DNA of 7,414 bases from Sedimentisphaerales bacterium (GTDB lineage Bacteria > Planctomycetota > Phycisphaerae > Sedimentisphaerales > Anaerobacaceae), in NCBI GenBank assembly GCA_016933985.1, contig JAFGTU010000190.1, positions 1 to 7,414 on the forward strand, given 5' to 3'. The notes under the pieces are model-generated. The model worked only from the letters and a program-made list of their open reading frames with translations. It searched no databases and had not been told where the DNA came from. Shown here piece by piece: positions 1 to 6,800 of this stretch (the stretch's first letter is position 1; each line of letters opens with the position of its first letter). A program made the position numbers and the translations under genes.

Positions 1-32
1 AAAATATTACTATTAACAGCTATTTTAATTAC

Positions 33-65
33 TTATGTTAGCATAATGTTAGTATTATGTTAAAA
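33..65 (-). repeat. Three 11-bp tandem repeats, TGTTAG-type (TAACA boxes on the minus strand)
   Basis: Three consecutive 11-mers read TTATGTTAGCA, TAATGTTAGTA and TTATGTTAAAA. On the minus strand they present TTAACA, CTAACA and CTAACA, each separated by 5 bp. An 11-bp period puts each box on the same face of the helix. That arrangement is typical of tandem sites for OmpR/PhoB-type response regulators, and Bacillus PhoP uses TTAACA-like boxes with this spacing. It is also seen in integrase arm sites and replication iterons. Which protein binds here cannot be told from the sequence. Confidence 0.55.
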
Positions 66-142
66 TTCTATAATGCTTTTTCTAATAAATTCCCAAGCCA
101 AAGCAAACTACTCTCGTTAAGATTCCTATCCGATAATCCCTC

Positions 143-161
143 AAAAAACCCGTTAAACAGG
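143..161 (-). terminator. Weak possible rho-independent terminator (minus strand)
   Basis: Read on the minus strand, CCTGT-TTA-ACGGG can form a 5-bp stem (one G-U pair) with a 3-nt loop, immediately followed by TTTTTT. The orientation would stop transcripts coming from the glgP/GH43 direction. The stem is short, so this may be chance in AT-rich DNA. Confidence 0.25.
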
Positions 162-166
162 CTGTG

Positions 167-205
167 CTAACTTATTTCTAACAAAACCATAATAATACCC
201 TAACA
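167..205 (+). repeat. CTAACA boxes on an 11-bp phase (plus strand)
   Basis: CTAACT at 167, CTAACA at 178 and CTAACA at 200 lie 11 and 22 bp apart, so all three keep an 11-bp phase. The skipped position at 189 holds only a degenerate ATAATA. The motif matches the one at 33-65 but points the opposite way, giving two clusters of the same box in inverted orientation about 100 bp apart. The last box ends four bases before a possible ATG at 209. Confidence 0.45.
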
Positions 206-208
206 GTC

Positions 209-376
209 ATGGGCAAAATTATATGTATGATAGATTTACTAAAGAATACAGTCTGTGGGCTGGGGGTGATATATCTGGCACTCCGTTTAATGTGGCTTGT
301 TGCATTTCTTATCAAGAATACCGGGCTTCACAGATTCGCTCAAAACAACGATTCAAGCCCGGAAATTGGTGATTAA
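209..376 (+). CDS. Doubtful 55-residue membrane peptide
   Basis: An ATG at 209 opens a 55-codon frame ending at TAA 374-376. Residues about 14-35 are strongly hydrophobic (CGLGVIYLALRLMWLVAFLI), followed by a basic and polar tail, as in a single-pass membrane peptide. Against it: there is no Shine-Dalgarno sequence upstream, the 3' part lies over an 8-bp inverted repeat, and a second plus frame across the same bases (196 to about 375) is equally open. I do not recognise a family. It may be a chance ORF or a fragment of an inserted element. Confidence 0.15.
   Translation: MGKIICMIDLLKNTVCGLGVIYLALRLMWLVAFLIKNTGLHRFAQNNDSSPEIGD
321..362. repeat. Inverted repeat, 8-bp arms
   Basis: CCGGGCTT at 321-328 is perfectly complementary to AAGCCCGG at 355-362, with a 26-nt spacer. 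The GC-rich arms stand out in AT-rich surroundings. No T run follows, so it is not a standard terminator. GATTC occurs in direct orientation near both ends of the spacer. The repeat lies about 55 bp from the point where the GH43 homology breaks. Confidence 0.5.
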
Positions 377-416
377 TGTAGAAAGTCCGAACTCATACCA
401 TAAATTTTGTATTAGA

Positions 417-895
417 AGTGGAATGATTCTGAAAGGGTTTAAAAGGTCCGTTTGGCGAATCACCGACCACTATCTGAGAACCACGTACCACCCTGGGTCG
501 CCAATTGGGCCGCTGCTCTGCAAGTCGATTGCGTGCGTCAAAGGTTAGGAAGAGATAGTATTTTCCTTGTACTTGTGCATCTCTGGTGCCCGGATCCCTA
601 CAACGTGAATGTCACCCCAGATGCCCTCAGACGTCCTAAAGATAGTTTTCGGCCCCTGCCACATCTTGAGATTTTTAATAGTGTACATACGCATGCTATT
701 GAAACCCGGTCCAACCATGTAACAGGTTTGGGTAGATGAATCCGGCAGGACACACACGTCCCGTATGTAGACCTCGGACAAATGCACGATCTCATTGGAA
801 TCTTGAATCATTCGAAGTCGCTGCGCCCGCGGAGGCATAGCTGAAATCTGGACTATAATCAGGACCAGGATTATTCTGCGTATGCTCATATTCAT
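417..895 (-). pseudogene. Secreted GH43-like glycoside hydrolase, N-terminal remnant with frameshift
   Basis: The ATG at 895 (a second in-frame ATG lies at 889) begins a hydrophobic signal peptide (MNMSIRRIILVLIIVQ...). A GH43-type five-bladed beta-propeller start follows: IRD (the Asp corresponds to the usual general base) in IRDVCVLPD, then a KNLKMWQGP repeat and RAPEMHKYK. At 561-566 the minus strand reads AAGGAAAAT where relatives encode K-G-K-Y-Y-L-F, so one G is missing and the frame stops at 545. In the next frame, homology continues as KYYLFLTFDARNRLAEQRP, WRPRVVRGSQIVV and GPFKPFQNHST down to 417. It then ends abruptly, and a stop follows at 393-395. The general acid region and most of the propeller are absent. 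The gene starts 52 bp after the glgP stop on the same strand, so co-transcription is likely. GH43 enzymes are usually arabinosidases, xylosidases or arabinanases; the substrate cannot be assigned here. Family from motif memory, fairly confident; damage confirmed only at sequence level. Confidence 0.72.
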
Positions 896-947
896 ACGAT
901 TCTCTTCTTTCTTTGTAGCAAGCATACAAGCTAATTTATTCACTGAT

Positions 948-3296
948 TTAATCGCCATGACTATGCGGCTCGATCGCTTCCATTCTAACGTGCATTGGTT
1001 GGACCTGCCACACCTGTCGGCAGTAATCGTGAATGGACCTGTCGGACGAGAACTTTCCCATGCGTGCAACATTAATGATGGATCTTCTTGTCCATGTCTG
1101 TGGATCATTCCAGAGCGTACTGACATGCGCTTGACCTTCGACGTATGGTCGGTAATCAGCCAGAACCAGAAACGGATCGCTTCTGAGAAGGTTGTCAATA
1201 AGCGGCTGAAAGAGGTTTTTGTCACCGCCTGTCAGCGCGTCGGAGGTGACGAAATCTAACACCTCACGTAAGACTGCGTCTTGTTCATAGATATGTCGCG
1301 GATTGTAACCGCAAGCCTTAAGTTCTCGGACCTGGTCTACCGTCAGTCCGAACAAAAAGAAGTTGTCAGAGCCGACTTCCTCACGGATCTCGACATTTGC
1401 GCCATCCAGAGTGCCAATAGTAAGGGCGCCGTTCAAAGAGAACTTCATATTGCCCGTACCTGATGCCTCCTTGCCAGCCATGGAGATCTGCTCAGAAAGG
1501 TCGGCAGCGGGATAGATTGGCTGGGCGTTCTTGACATTGTAGTCCGGGAAGAACACGACCTTGAGATGCTGGCGTTTATATTCGTGGATGCGCTTGGCCT
1601 GGATATCGAATAGCGACGTCGGATCCACGGTTACACCGACCCGCTGCTTGATAAGCTCGGCAAGCCTGCATTTTGCGATGTGCTTTACGTCGCGCCACTG
1701 TTGCTGAAAGTCGGTATCATCGGCGAACGTCTCGAGTTTCCTGAGCTGGTCAAGATCCCAGAGCCATTCTGCGCCAATCCTATCTGAGAGGAGCTGCGCA
1801 AGCGACGGATTGCTAATCGCTATGAACCGCCGAGGGGTGACGCCATTGGTAACGTTGCAGAATTTCCCGGGCCACATCTCGGCAAAGTCGCTCATTACGT
1901 TCTGTTTGAGCAGGCTTGTGTGCAGCTCGGCCACACCGTTGATGCGGTGGCTGCCAACGGCAGCCAGGTTCGCCATTCGCACAGACCTGTCCCCGGATTC
2001 GCCAATGAGCGACATACGGCGTACGCGTTCTTCGTCATGGGGGAACTGTGCGCGTACATCCTGAAGGAACCGATGATTAATAGTATAGATAATCTGTAAA
2101 TGACGCGGCAGCAATCGGCTGAAGAGTGGTATAGGCCACGTTTCCAATGCCTCTGGCAGGAGAGTATGGTTGGTGAAGTTGAATGTATGCCGTGTTACCT
2201 CCCATGCTGTGTCCCAGTCCATCTGATTTTTGTCAACGAGCAGACGCATCATCTCAGCGACCGCAATGGCCGGGTGTGTGTCGTTAAGCTGCACAGCCCA
2301 GCGCGTGTGGAACTTCTCAAGTGGCCGACCCAGCACTGTGTGTATGCGGATCATGTCCTGCAACGAACAAGTGACGAAAAAGAACTGTTGCTGAAGCCGC
2401 AATGTTTTACCCTCACCATGTTCATCATTCGGGTAAAGGACCTTGGTGATATTTTCGGAAACCATTTTGTCCTCAACCGCGCGATAGTAGTCGCCGTGGT
2501 TAAACGCGGCGAAATCGAAAGACTCGACGGCTTCAGCCTTCCAGAGACGCAGGCGATTGCAGGTGCCGACACGATAACCCAGGATGGGAGTATCATAGGC
2601 TACGCCCTTTACGACAGTGTCAGGCACCCAACGCACACGGTAACGACCTTGGGCATCAACCCAGTTCTCCGTACGCCCGCCAAACGGCACGTCGAAGGCC
2701 AGCTCAGGCCGCATGATCTCCCATGGATTGCCAAATCGAAGCCATTTGTCGGTGATCTCCACCTGCCAGCCGTCACGAATAATTTGGTCGAAGATACCAA
2801 ACTCATAGCGGATGCCATACCCAATAGCAGGTATTTCAAGTGAGGCGAGCGAATCCAGATAGCAGGATGCAAGGCGGCCCAGTCCTCCATTACCGAGTCC
2901 GGGCTCCTCTTCCTGTGCATACAGCTCATCCAAATTCACGCCGAGTTCGGTCATAGCCTGGCGGGTTTGGTCGATGATTCCCAGATTAAGCAGGTTGTTT
3001 GCCAGATGGGGTCCGGGCAGGAACTCGGCTGAAAGGTAGGCTACTACGCGTGCATCCTGTTTGGTATAGGTTTCTAGAGTTCGGACACCCTGCTTAAGCA
3101 CGCGGTCACGGACGGTCAATGCCAGGGCGGTGTACAGGTCGTTGTGAGTGGCAGCCCTCGGTACACGACCTATGCTGCAAAACAGATTGTCGAGAAACGA
3201 CCGCTTAATGTCTTCTACGCGCGATCCGGTACGTACCCCTGTAGCTGGCGCGCGCTTGCGTGAATCTTTAGACAGTTCCTTCTTGTTCGCGAACAT
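948..3296 (-). CDS. glgP: Glycogen/starch (alpha-glucan) phosphorylase, GT35, with a 62-residue internal deletion
   Basis: This cytoplasmic, PLP-dependent enzyme family releases glucose-1-phosphate from the non-reducing ends of alpha-1,4-glucans. The 782 residues begin with a roughly 25-residue basic extension, then the N-terminal domain: YLSAEFLPGPHLANNLLNLG, PGLGNGGLGRLASCYLDS, KVLYPND, QLNDTHP (Asp339, His341), TNHTLLPEALE (His377) and VTNGVTPRR. In the C-terminal domain KRIHEYKRQ (568-576) carries the phosphate-site residues Arg569 and Lys574, and EASGTGNMK ends in the PLP lysine Lys618. The family normally has about 62 residues between KRQHL and KVVFFPDY, including the GGKAAPGY motif and its helices. 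Here Leu578 is followed directly by Lys579. Numbering matches rabbit muscle phosphorylase up to this point, and Lys618 equals its Lys680 minus 62. Restored length would be 844, normal for the family (E. coli GlgP is 815). The deletion removes a core strand and helices, so activity is doubtful. The start is supported by AAAAGGA 7 nt upstream. Identity is very secure. Confidence 0.95.
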   Translation of the reverse strand: MFANKKELSKDSRKRAPATGVRTGSRVEDIKRSFLDNLFCSIGRVPRAATHNDLYTALALTVRDRVLKQGVRTLETYTKQDARVVAYLSAEFLPGPHLANNLLNLGIIDQTRQAMTELGVNLDELYAQEEEPGLGNGGLGRLASCYLDSLASLEIPAIGYGIRYEFGIFDQIIRDGWQVEITDKWLRFGNPWEIMRPELAFDVPFGGRTENWVDAQGRYRVRWVPDTVVKGVAYDTPILGYRVGTCNRLRLWKAEAVESFDFAAFNHGDYYRAVEDKMVSENITKVLYPNDEHGEGKTLRLQQQFFFVTCSLQDMIRIHTVLGRPLEKFHTRWAVQLNDTHPAIAVAEMMRLLVDKNQMDWDTAWEVTRHTFNFTNHTLLPEALETWPIPLFSRLLPRHLQIIYTINHRFLQDVRAQFPHDEERVRRMSLIGESGDRSVRMANLAAVGSHRINGVAELHTSLLKQNVMSDFAEMWPGKFCNVTNGVTPRRFIAISNPSLAQLLSDRIGAEWLWDLDQLRKLETFADDTDFQQQWRDVKHIAKCRLAELIKQRVGVTVDPTSLFDIQAKRIHEYKRQHLKVVFFPDYNVKNAQPIYPAADLSEQISMAGKEASGTGNMKFSLNGALTIGTLDGANVEIREEVGSDNFFLFGLTVDQVRELKACGYNPRHIYEQDAVLREVLDFVTSDALTGGDKNLFQPLIDNLLRSDPFLVLADYRPYVEGQAHVSTLWNDPQTWTRRSIINVARMGKFSSDRSIHDYCRQVWQVQPMHVRMEAIEPHSHGD

Positions 3297-3303
3297 AAAT
3301 ATT

Positions 3304-3310
3304 TCCTTTT
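3304..3310 (-). promoter_or_regulatory. Ribosome binding site of glgP
   Basis: The minus strand reads AAAAGGA, then 7 nt, then ATG at 3296. This is a good Shine-Dalgarno match at normal spacing and fixes the glgP start. Confidence 0.75.
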
Positions 3311-3334
3311 AACATATCGCTGATTTTACACATC

Positions 3335-3363
3335 AGTATAACCATTGACAGGTATACGATCAA
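3335..3363 (-). promoter_or_regulatory. Sigma70-type promoter of glgP
   Basis: On the minus strand TTGATC (3363-3358) and TATACT (3340-3335) are separated by exactly 17 bp, close to the TTGACA/TATAAT consensus at the ideal spacing. Transcription would start near 3328, giving a leader of about 30 nt that includes the ribosome binding site. The -35 hexamer is embedded in a palindrome, which suggests regulation. Confidence 0.6.
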
Positions 3364-3376
3364 TTGATATCCGTAT
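3354..3376. promoter_or_regulatory. Palindromic operator candidate over the glgP -35
   Basis: ATCAATTGAT (3359-3368) is a perfect 10-bp palindrome. It is flanked by ATACG (3354-3358) and, three bases beyond its right end, CGTAT (3372-3376), which are also inverted copies. The site covers the glgP -35 hexamer, where a dimeric repressor would block the polymerase. The 3-base asymmetry weakens the case, and no regulator gene is in the window. Confidence 0.35.
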
Positions 3377-3655
3377 TGGAAAGTTGCACCAATCAGTATC
3401 GGCCTTCCTATTGCGTAAGCAAAGAAAGGATCAGTCTCAATGGGTTATTTGCATCGCAGACAGAGCAGGGATGACTACGCAGACGTTATCGTAGGCTTGT
3501 TCATAAGGGCAAGTTGCCTTGCAAAACAGTGACAACAATGATGGCACGATGCAAATCACAAGGATGTCAGATCTACCGGTCCAAAACAACTTAAAGGCGG
3601 CTCTTCGACAAACTGAATTGCTACTTGAGGCGACTCGAAGATGGTAGAATTTCCA

Positions 3656-3685
3656 TTGCATTCGGATGCCTTAGATGCTTATACT
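3656..3685 (+). promoter_or_regulatory. Weak candidate promoter for the GH2 beta-galactosidase gene
   Basis: TTGCAT (3656-3661) and TATACT (3680-3685) are 18 bp apart on the plus strand. The -10 is good, the -35 only half matches. If used, the leader would be about 165 nt, which would leave room for regulation. Other arrangements are possible. Confidence 0.25.
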
Positions 3686-3845
3686 GTGATGAATGGATAA
3701 TTCGGTGTCAAGACAAGATTGTATACATGCACCATGGCCTCAAAGAAGAATGTCTAAACAAATTTACGGGGAAATTCGCATGGAATTATCCTGATGGCAC
3801 GGTGGGATTTTACCTATATGATGGTGCATCGGAAGAAGGTTTTAC

Positions 3846-3850
3846 AAGGA
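3846..3850 (+). promoter_or_regulatory. Ribosome binding site of the GH2 gene
   Basis: AAGGA ends 8 nt before the ATG at 3859. It decides the start: the only upstream in-frame ATG (3727) has no Shine-Dalgarno and would bury the signal peptide 44 residues into the protein. Confidence 0.65.
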
Positions 3851-3858
3851 TATCCAAC

Positions 3859-6800
3859 ATGACTGCACGATTCGTTTTATTGCTTAATCTGATAGGGTAC
3901 CTGTGCAATGTATCAGTAGCGGCTGATAGGCCCGACTGGGAAAATGAGCAGGTCATAGCGATTAATAAAGAGCCTGCACGGGCCACGGGGCTGTCTTTTC
4001 CGGATGTACAAACGGCGATCCGGGCCTATTCGTTGAGGACCGCAACCGATGCACTCAAGAAGTGGCAAGACTGCCCCTTCTATCAATCCCTCAATGGGCA
4101 GTGGAGATTCCACTGGGTTAAGTCACCTGATGAGCGGCCCATGGATTTCTACAAGACCGATTACGACGTGAGCGGCTGGGACAGCATCCCGGTCCCTTCG
4201 AACTGGGAAATCCAGGGCTACGGAACACCCATTTACTCCAACGTGCGGTATCCGCACCTGCGCCAACCGCCAAAGATTATCGGCGACGTGCCCCCGGACT
4301 TCACGGCAGCCAAAGAGCCGGATCCCGTCGGCAGCTATCGCACAACCTTCACGATACCCAAGAACTGGGATGGGCGGGAAGTCTTCATCCACTTCGAAGG
4401 TGTGGCTTCAGCCTTCTATCTCTGGATTAACGGGCAGAAAGTGGGCTACAGCCAGGGCAGTCGCACGCCGGCCGAGTTTAGTATCACGCAATATCTTAAA
4501 TCCGGTGAGAATATTCTGGCTGCTGAGGTCTACCGCTGGTGCGATGGCAGCTACCTGGAGGACCAGGACTTCTGGCGACTCAGTGGTATCTTCCGCGATG
4601 TCTACATATTTAGCACCCCAGCCGTTCAATTACGTGACCTGTTCGTCCTCAGCGATCTGGATTCCGAGCACAAAGACGCCCTCCTCACCATCACCGCTAA
4701 AGTTCGTAACCTGTCGAACGACCGATTCGAACGCTGCATCCGTTCGACCCTCGTCGACGCGAAGGGAGGCAAGACCCCGCTGGGCAAGTCCAAAACGACT
4801 ACGGTAGAGCCTGGTCAGGAGATGACGTTAAAACTCGATGGCGAGGTGAAAAATCCCCTCAAGTGGACTTGCGAGACACCGAATCTCTACGTCGTCGTGC
4901 TGGAACTTCTCGATGGACAGGGGAAGGTCACCGAGGTAAAGGCGTGCCGCTTCGGATTCCGCGAGGTCGAACTGAAGGACAGGCAGTTCTTCGTCAATGG
5001 CGTCTCGATTAAGTTTAAGGGAGTTAACCGCCACGAGCACGACCCGGACCGCGGGCATGCCCTTGAGATCGGCTCGATGATCAAGGACATCGAGCTGATG
5101 AAACAGAACAATATTAACACCGTCCGCACATGCCACTACCCCGATCATCCGGTGTGGTACGACCTGTGCGATCTGTATGGCATCTTCATCATTGACGAAG
5201 CCAACGTAGAATCTCACGGCATGGGCTACGGAAGGGAGACTCTGGCGGCCGTCGCGAGTTGGGAACAAGCCCACGTGGACCGCGAGATACGCATGGTCCA
5301 GCGTGATAAGAACCACCCATGCGTGGTCATCTGGTCCCTGGGCAACGAGGCAGGAGGCGGACCGAACTTCGAGGCCGCTGCGGAGGCGATTCGCGGTATC
5401 GATACCTCGCGACCTATCCACTACGAACGCATGAATTCCGTGGCTGATATTGACAGCACGATGTACCCGTCCGTGGATGGATTGGTTGGGAACGGCCGCA
5501 GCGATTCGGCCAAGCCCTTCATAATGTGTGAATATGCGCACGCAATGGGCAATGCCATCGGTAATCTGCAGGAGTATTGGGACGCTATCGAGACTTATCC
5601 CCGTTTGATTGGCGGATGCATTTGGGATTGGGTAGATCAGGGCCTTCGCAAGTACAACGGCCAGACCAATCCGGATGGGTCGAAGCAGTGGTTCTTCGCT
5701 TACGGCGGCGACTATGGGGATCGCCCCAATGACAACAACTTCTGCTGCAACGGCGTCGTAGATCCGGACCGGTCGACCACTGCCAAGCTCCGGGAGGTCA
5801 AGAAGGTCTATCAGTATGCTGACTTTGCTTTGGGCAAGGTCACAAGCGACAGCATCGTCATCGAATTGAAGGATAAATATTTCTTCACAGACCTGAACTG
5901 CTTCGCCCTCCAGTGGCAACTTGTCGAAGATGGCCGCATTATCAACAAGGGCCGAGAGGAACTTAGCAGCGTGTCTCCGGGACAGTCTGTAAGCATCACC
6001 CTGCCGGTAGCTCAGCCCCGGCTCGAACCGGGGGCCGAGTACTTCCTGAATGTCTGTCTTGTGCAGAAACAGGACGAGCTTTACGCTCCCGTCGGTCACA
6101 TCGTGGCCTGCGAACAGTTAAAGCTGCCCTACGCCGTACCGGAGGGGCCATCGCTCGATCCGGACAACCTGCCCGCGTTGAGCCTGACCGACGAGGGCAG
6201 CGAGATCGTGGTCGCAAGCTCGAGTTTCAAGGCGGTTTTCAGCCGCTCCACCGGAACGCTTGCCTCACTGGTTTACGACGGCACGGAAATTCTGGCTGAC
6301 GGCGAAGGCCCAAGGCTGATTCTGTTCCGTGCCCTGGTGGACAACGACAACTGGATACGACGTGATGTTGAACAGACGGGAATTCGTAGTCTTTCCTATA
6401 CGACTAAGGAAGTCGCCGCTGAGCGGGTAACTCCGGGAATCGTCCGTGTACGTTGCATGGTGGATTGCGCCGGTCGTTCCGACAGTGGCATGGTGCACAA
6501 GACCACGTTCGCTGTCTTCGGCGACGGCTCGATCGATGTAAGCAACCAGGTCGAGCCCTACGGCAACCTCTCGGTGCTGTCGAAACTCGGTGTGAAGCTC
6601 GTTCTACGCAAGACGCTCGACACCCTTACGTGGCTGGGCAGAGGACCGCACGAGAGCTACGTGGACCGCAAGCGTAGCGCCGATGTCGGCCTGTACTGCG
6701 GCAGCGTCGCCGATCAATATGAGCGATACGTTCGTCCGCAAGAGAACGGCAACAAGACCGACGTGCGTTGGGCGGCCCTGACCGACGCGAAGAGCAAAGG

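Larger units (their letters stand above)
1..416. other. AT-rich region without a convincing gene; contains phased repeats
   Basis: This stretch is visibly richer in A and T than the rest of the window, most strongly over the first 200 bases. No frame on either strand gives a protein I recognise. It holds two clusters of 11-bp-phased TGTTAG/CTAACA motifs, a weak hairpin followed by a T run (minus strand, about 143-161), a perfect 8-bp inverted repeat at 321-362 and a doubtful 55-codon membrane ORF. Its right border coincides with the point where homology of the GH43-like gene stops, so it may be inserted or rearranged DNA, or the product of a chimeric assembly join. No transposase, integrase or target-site duplication is visible, and its left end lies outside the window. 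Confidence 0.6.
3297..3858. other. Divergent intergenic region between glgP and the beta-galactosidase gene
   Basis: The 562 bases between the two divergent starts contain no recognisable gene. Near glgP lie its promoter, the palindrome and a direct repeat ATCAGTAT (3333-3340 and 3392-3399), whose first copy overlaps the -10. TTGC-GTAA-GCAA at 3411-3422 is a small dyad. The frame of the beta-galactosidase stays open back to 3595, but without a Shine-Dalgarno or family resemblance. A minus-strand ORF at 3437-3661 has no protein-like features. Confidence 0.6.

Noticed and set aside
297..739. Two plus-strand frames of 83 and 95 codons
   Set aside because: They run opposite the GH43-like remnant, whose minus-strand translation is clearly protein-like.
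896..1225. Upstream part of a 226-codon minus-strand frame
   Set aside because: It overlaps the 3' end of glgP out of frame. Only the part from 895 downward is real, as the GH43-like start with its signal peptide.
2100..2843. A 247-codon plus-strand frame
   Set aside because: Antisense to conserved glgP sequence (NDTHP, KVLYPND motifs on the other strand); no family resemblance or ribosome binding site.
3345..3373. Plus-strand promoter TTGACA-17-TATCCG
   Set aside because: The -35 is perfect but the -10 matches only three of six positions, and it would lie about 490 bp before the GH2 start; the overlapping minus-strand promoter is much better.
3437..3661. A 74-codon minus-strand frame in the intergenic region
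   Set aside because: No Shine-Dalgarno, no recognisable motif, and composition like non-coding DNA.
3297..3858. tRNA, small RNA or riboswitch in the divergent intergenic region
   Set aside because: I looked for a cloverleaf, a TTCGAxTCC-type T arm and strong hairpins with T runs and found none by eye.
4828..6099. A 423-codon open frame on the minus strand
   Set aside because: It lies entirely opposite the beta-galactosidase coding region, whose plus-strand translation carries all GH2 motifs; the minus translation resembles no family.
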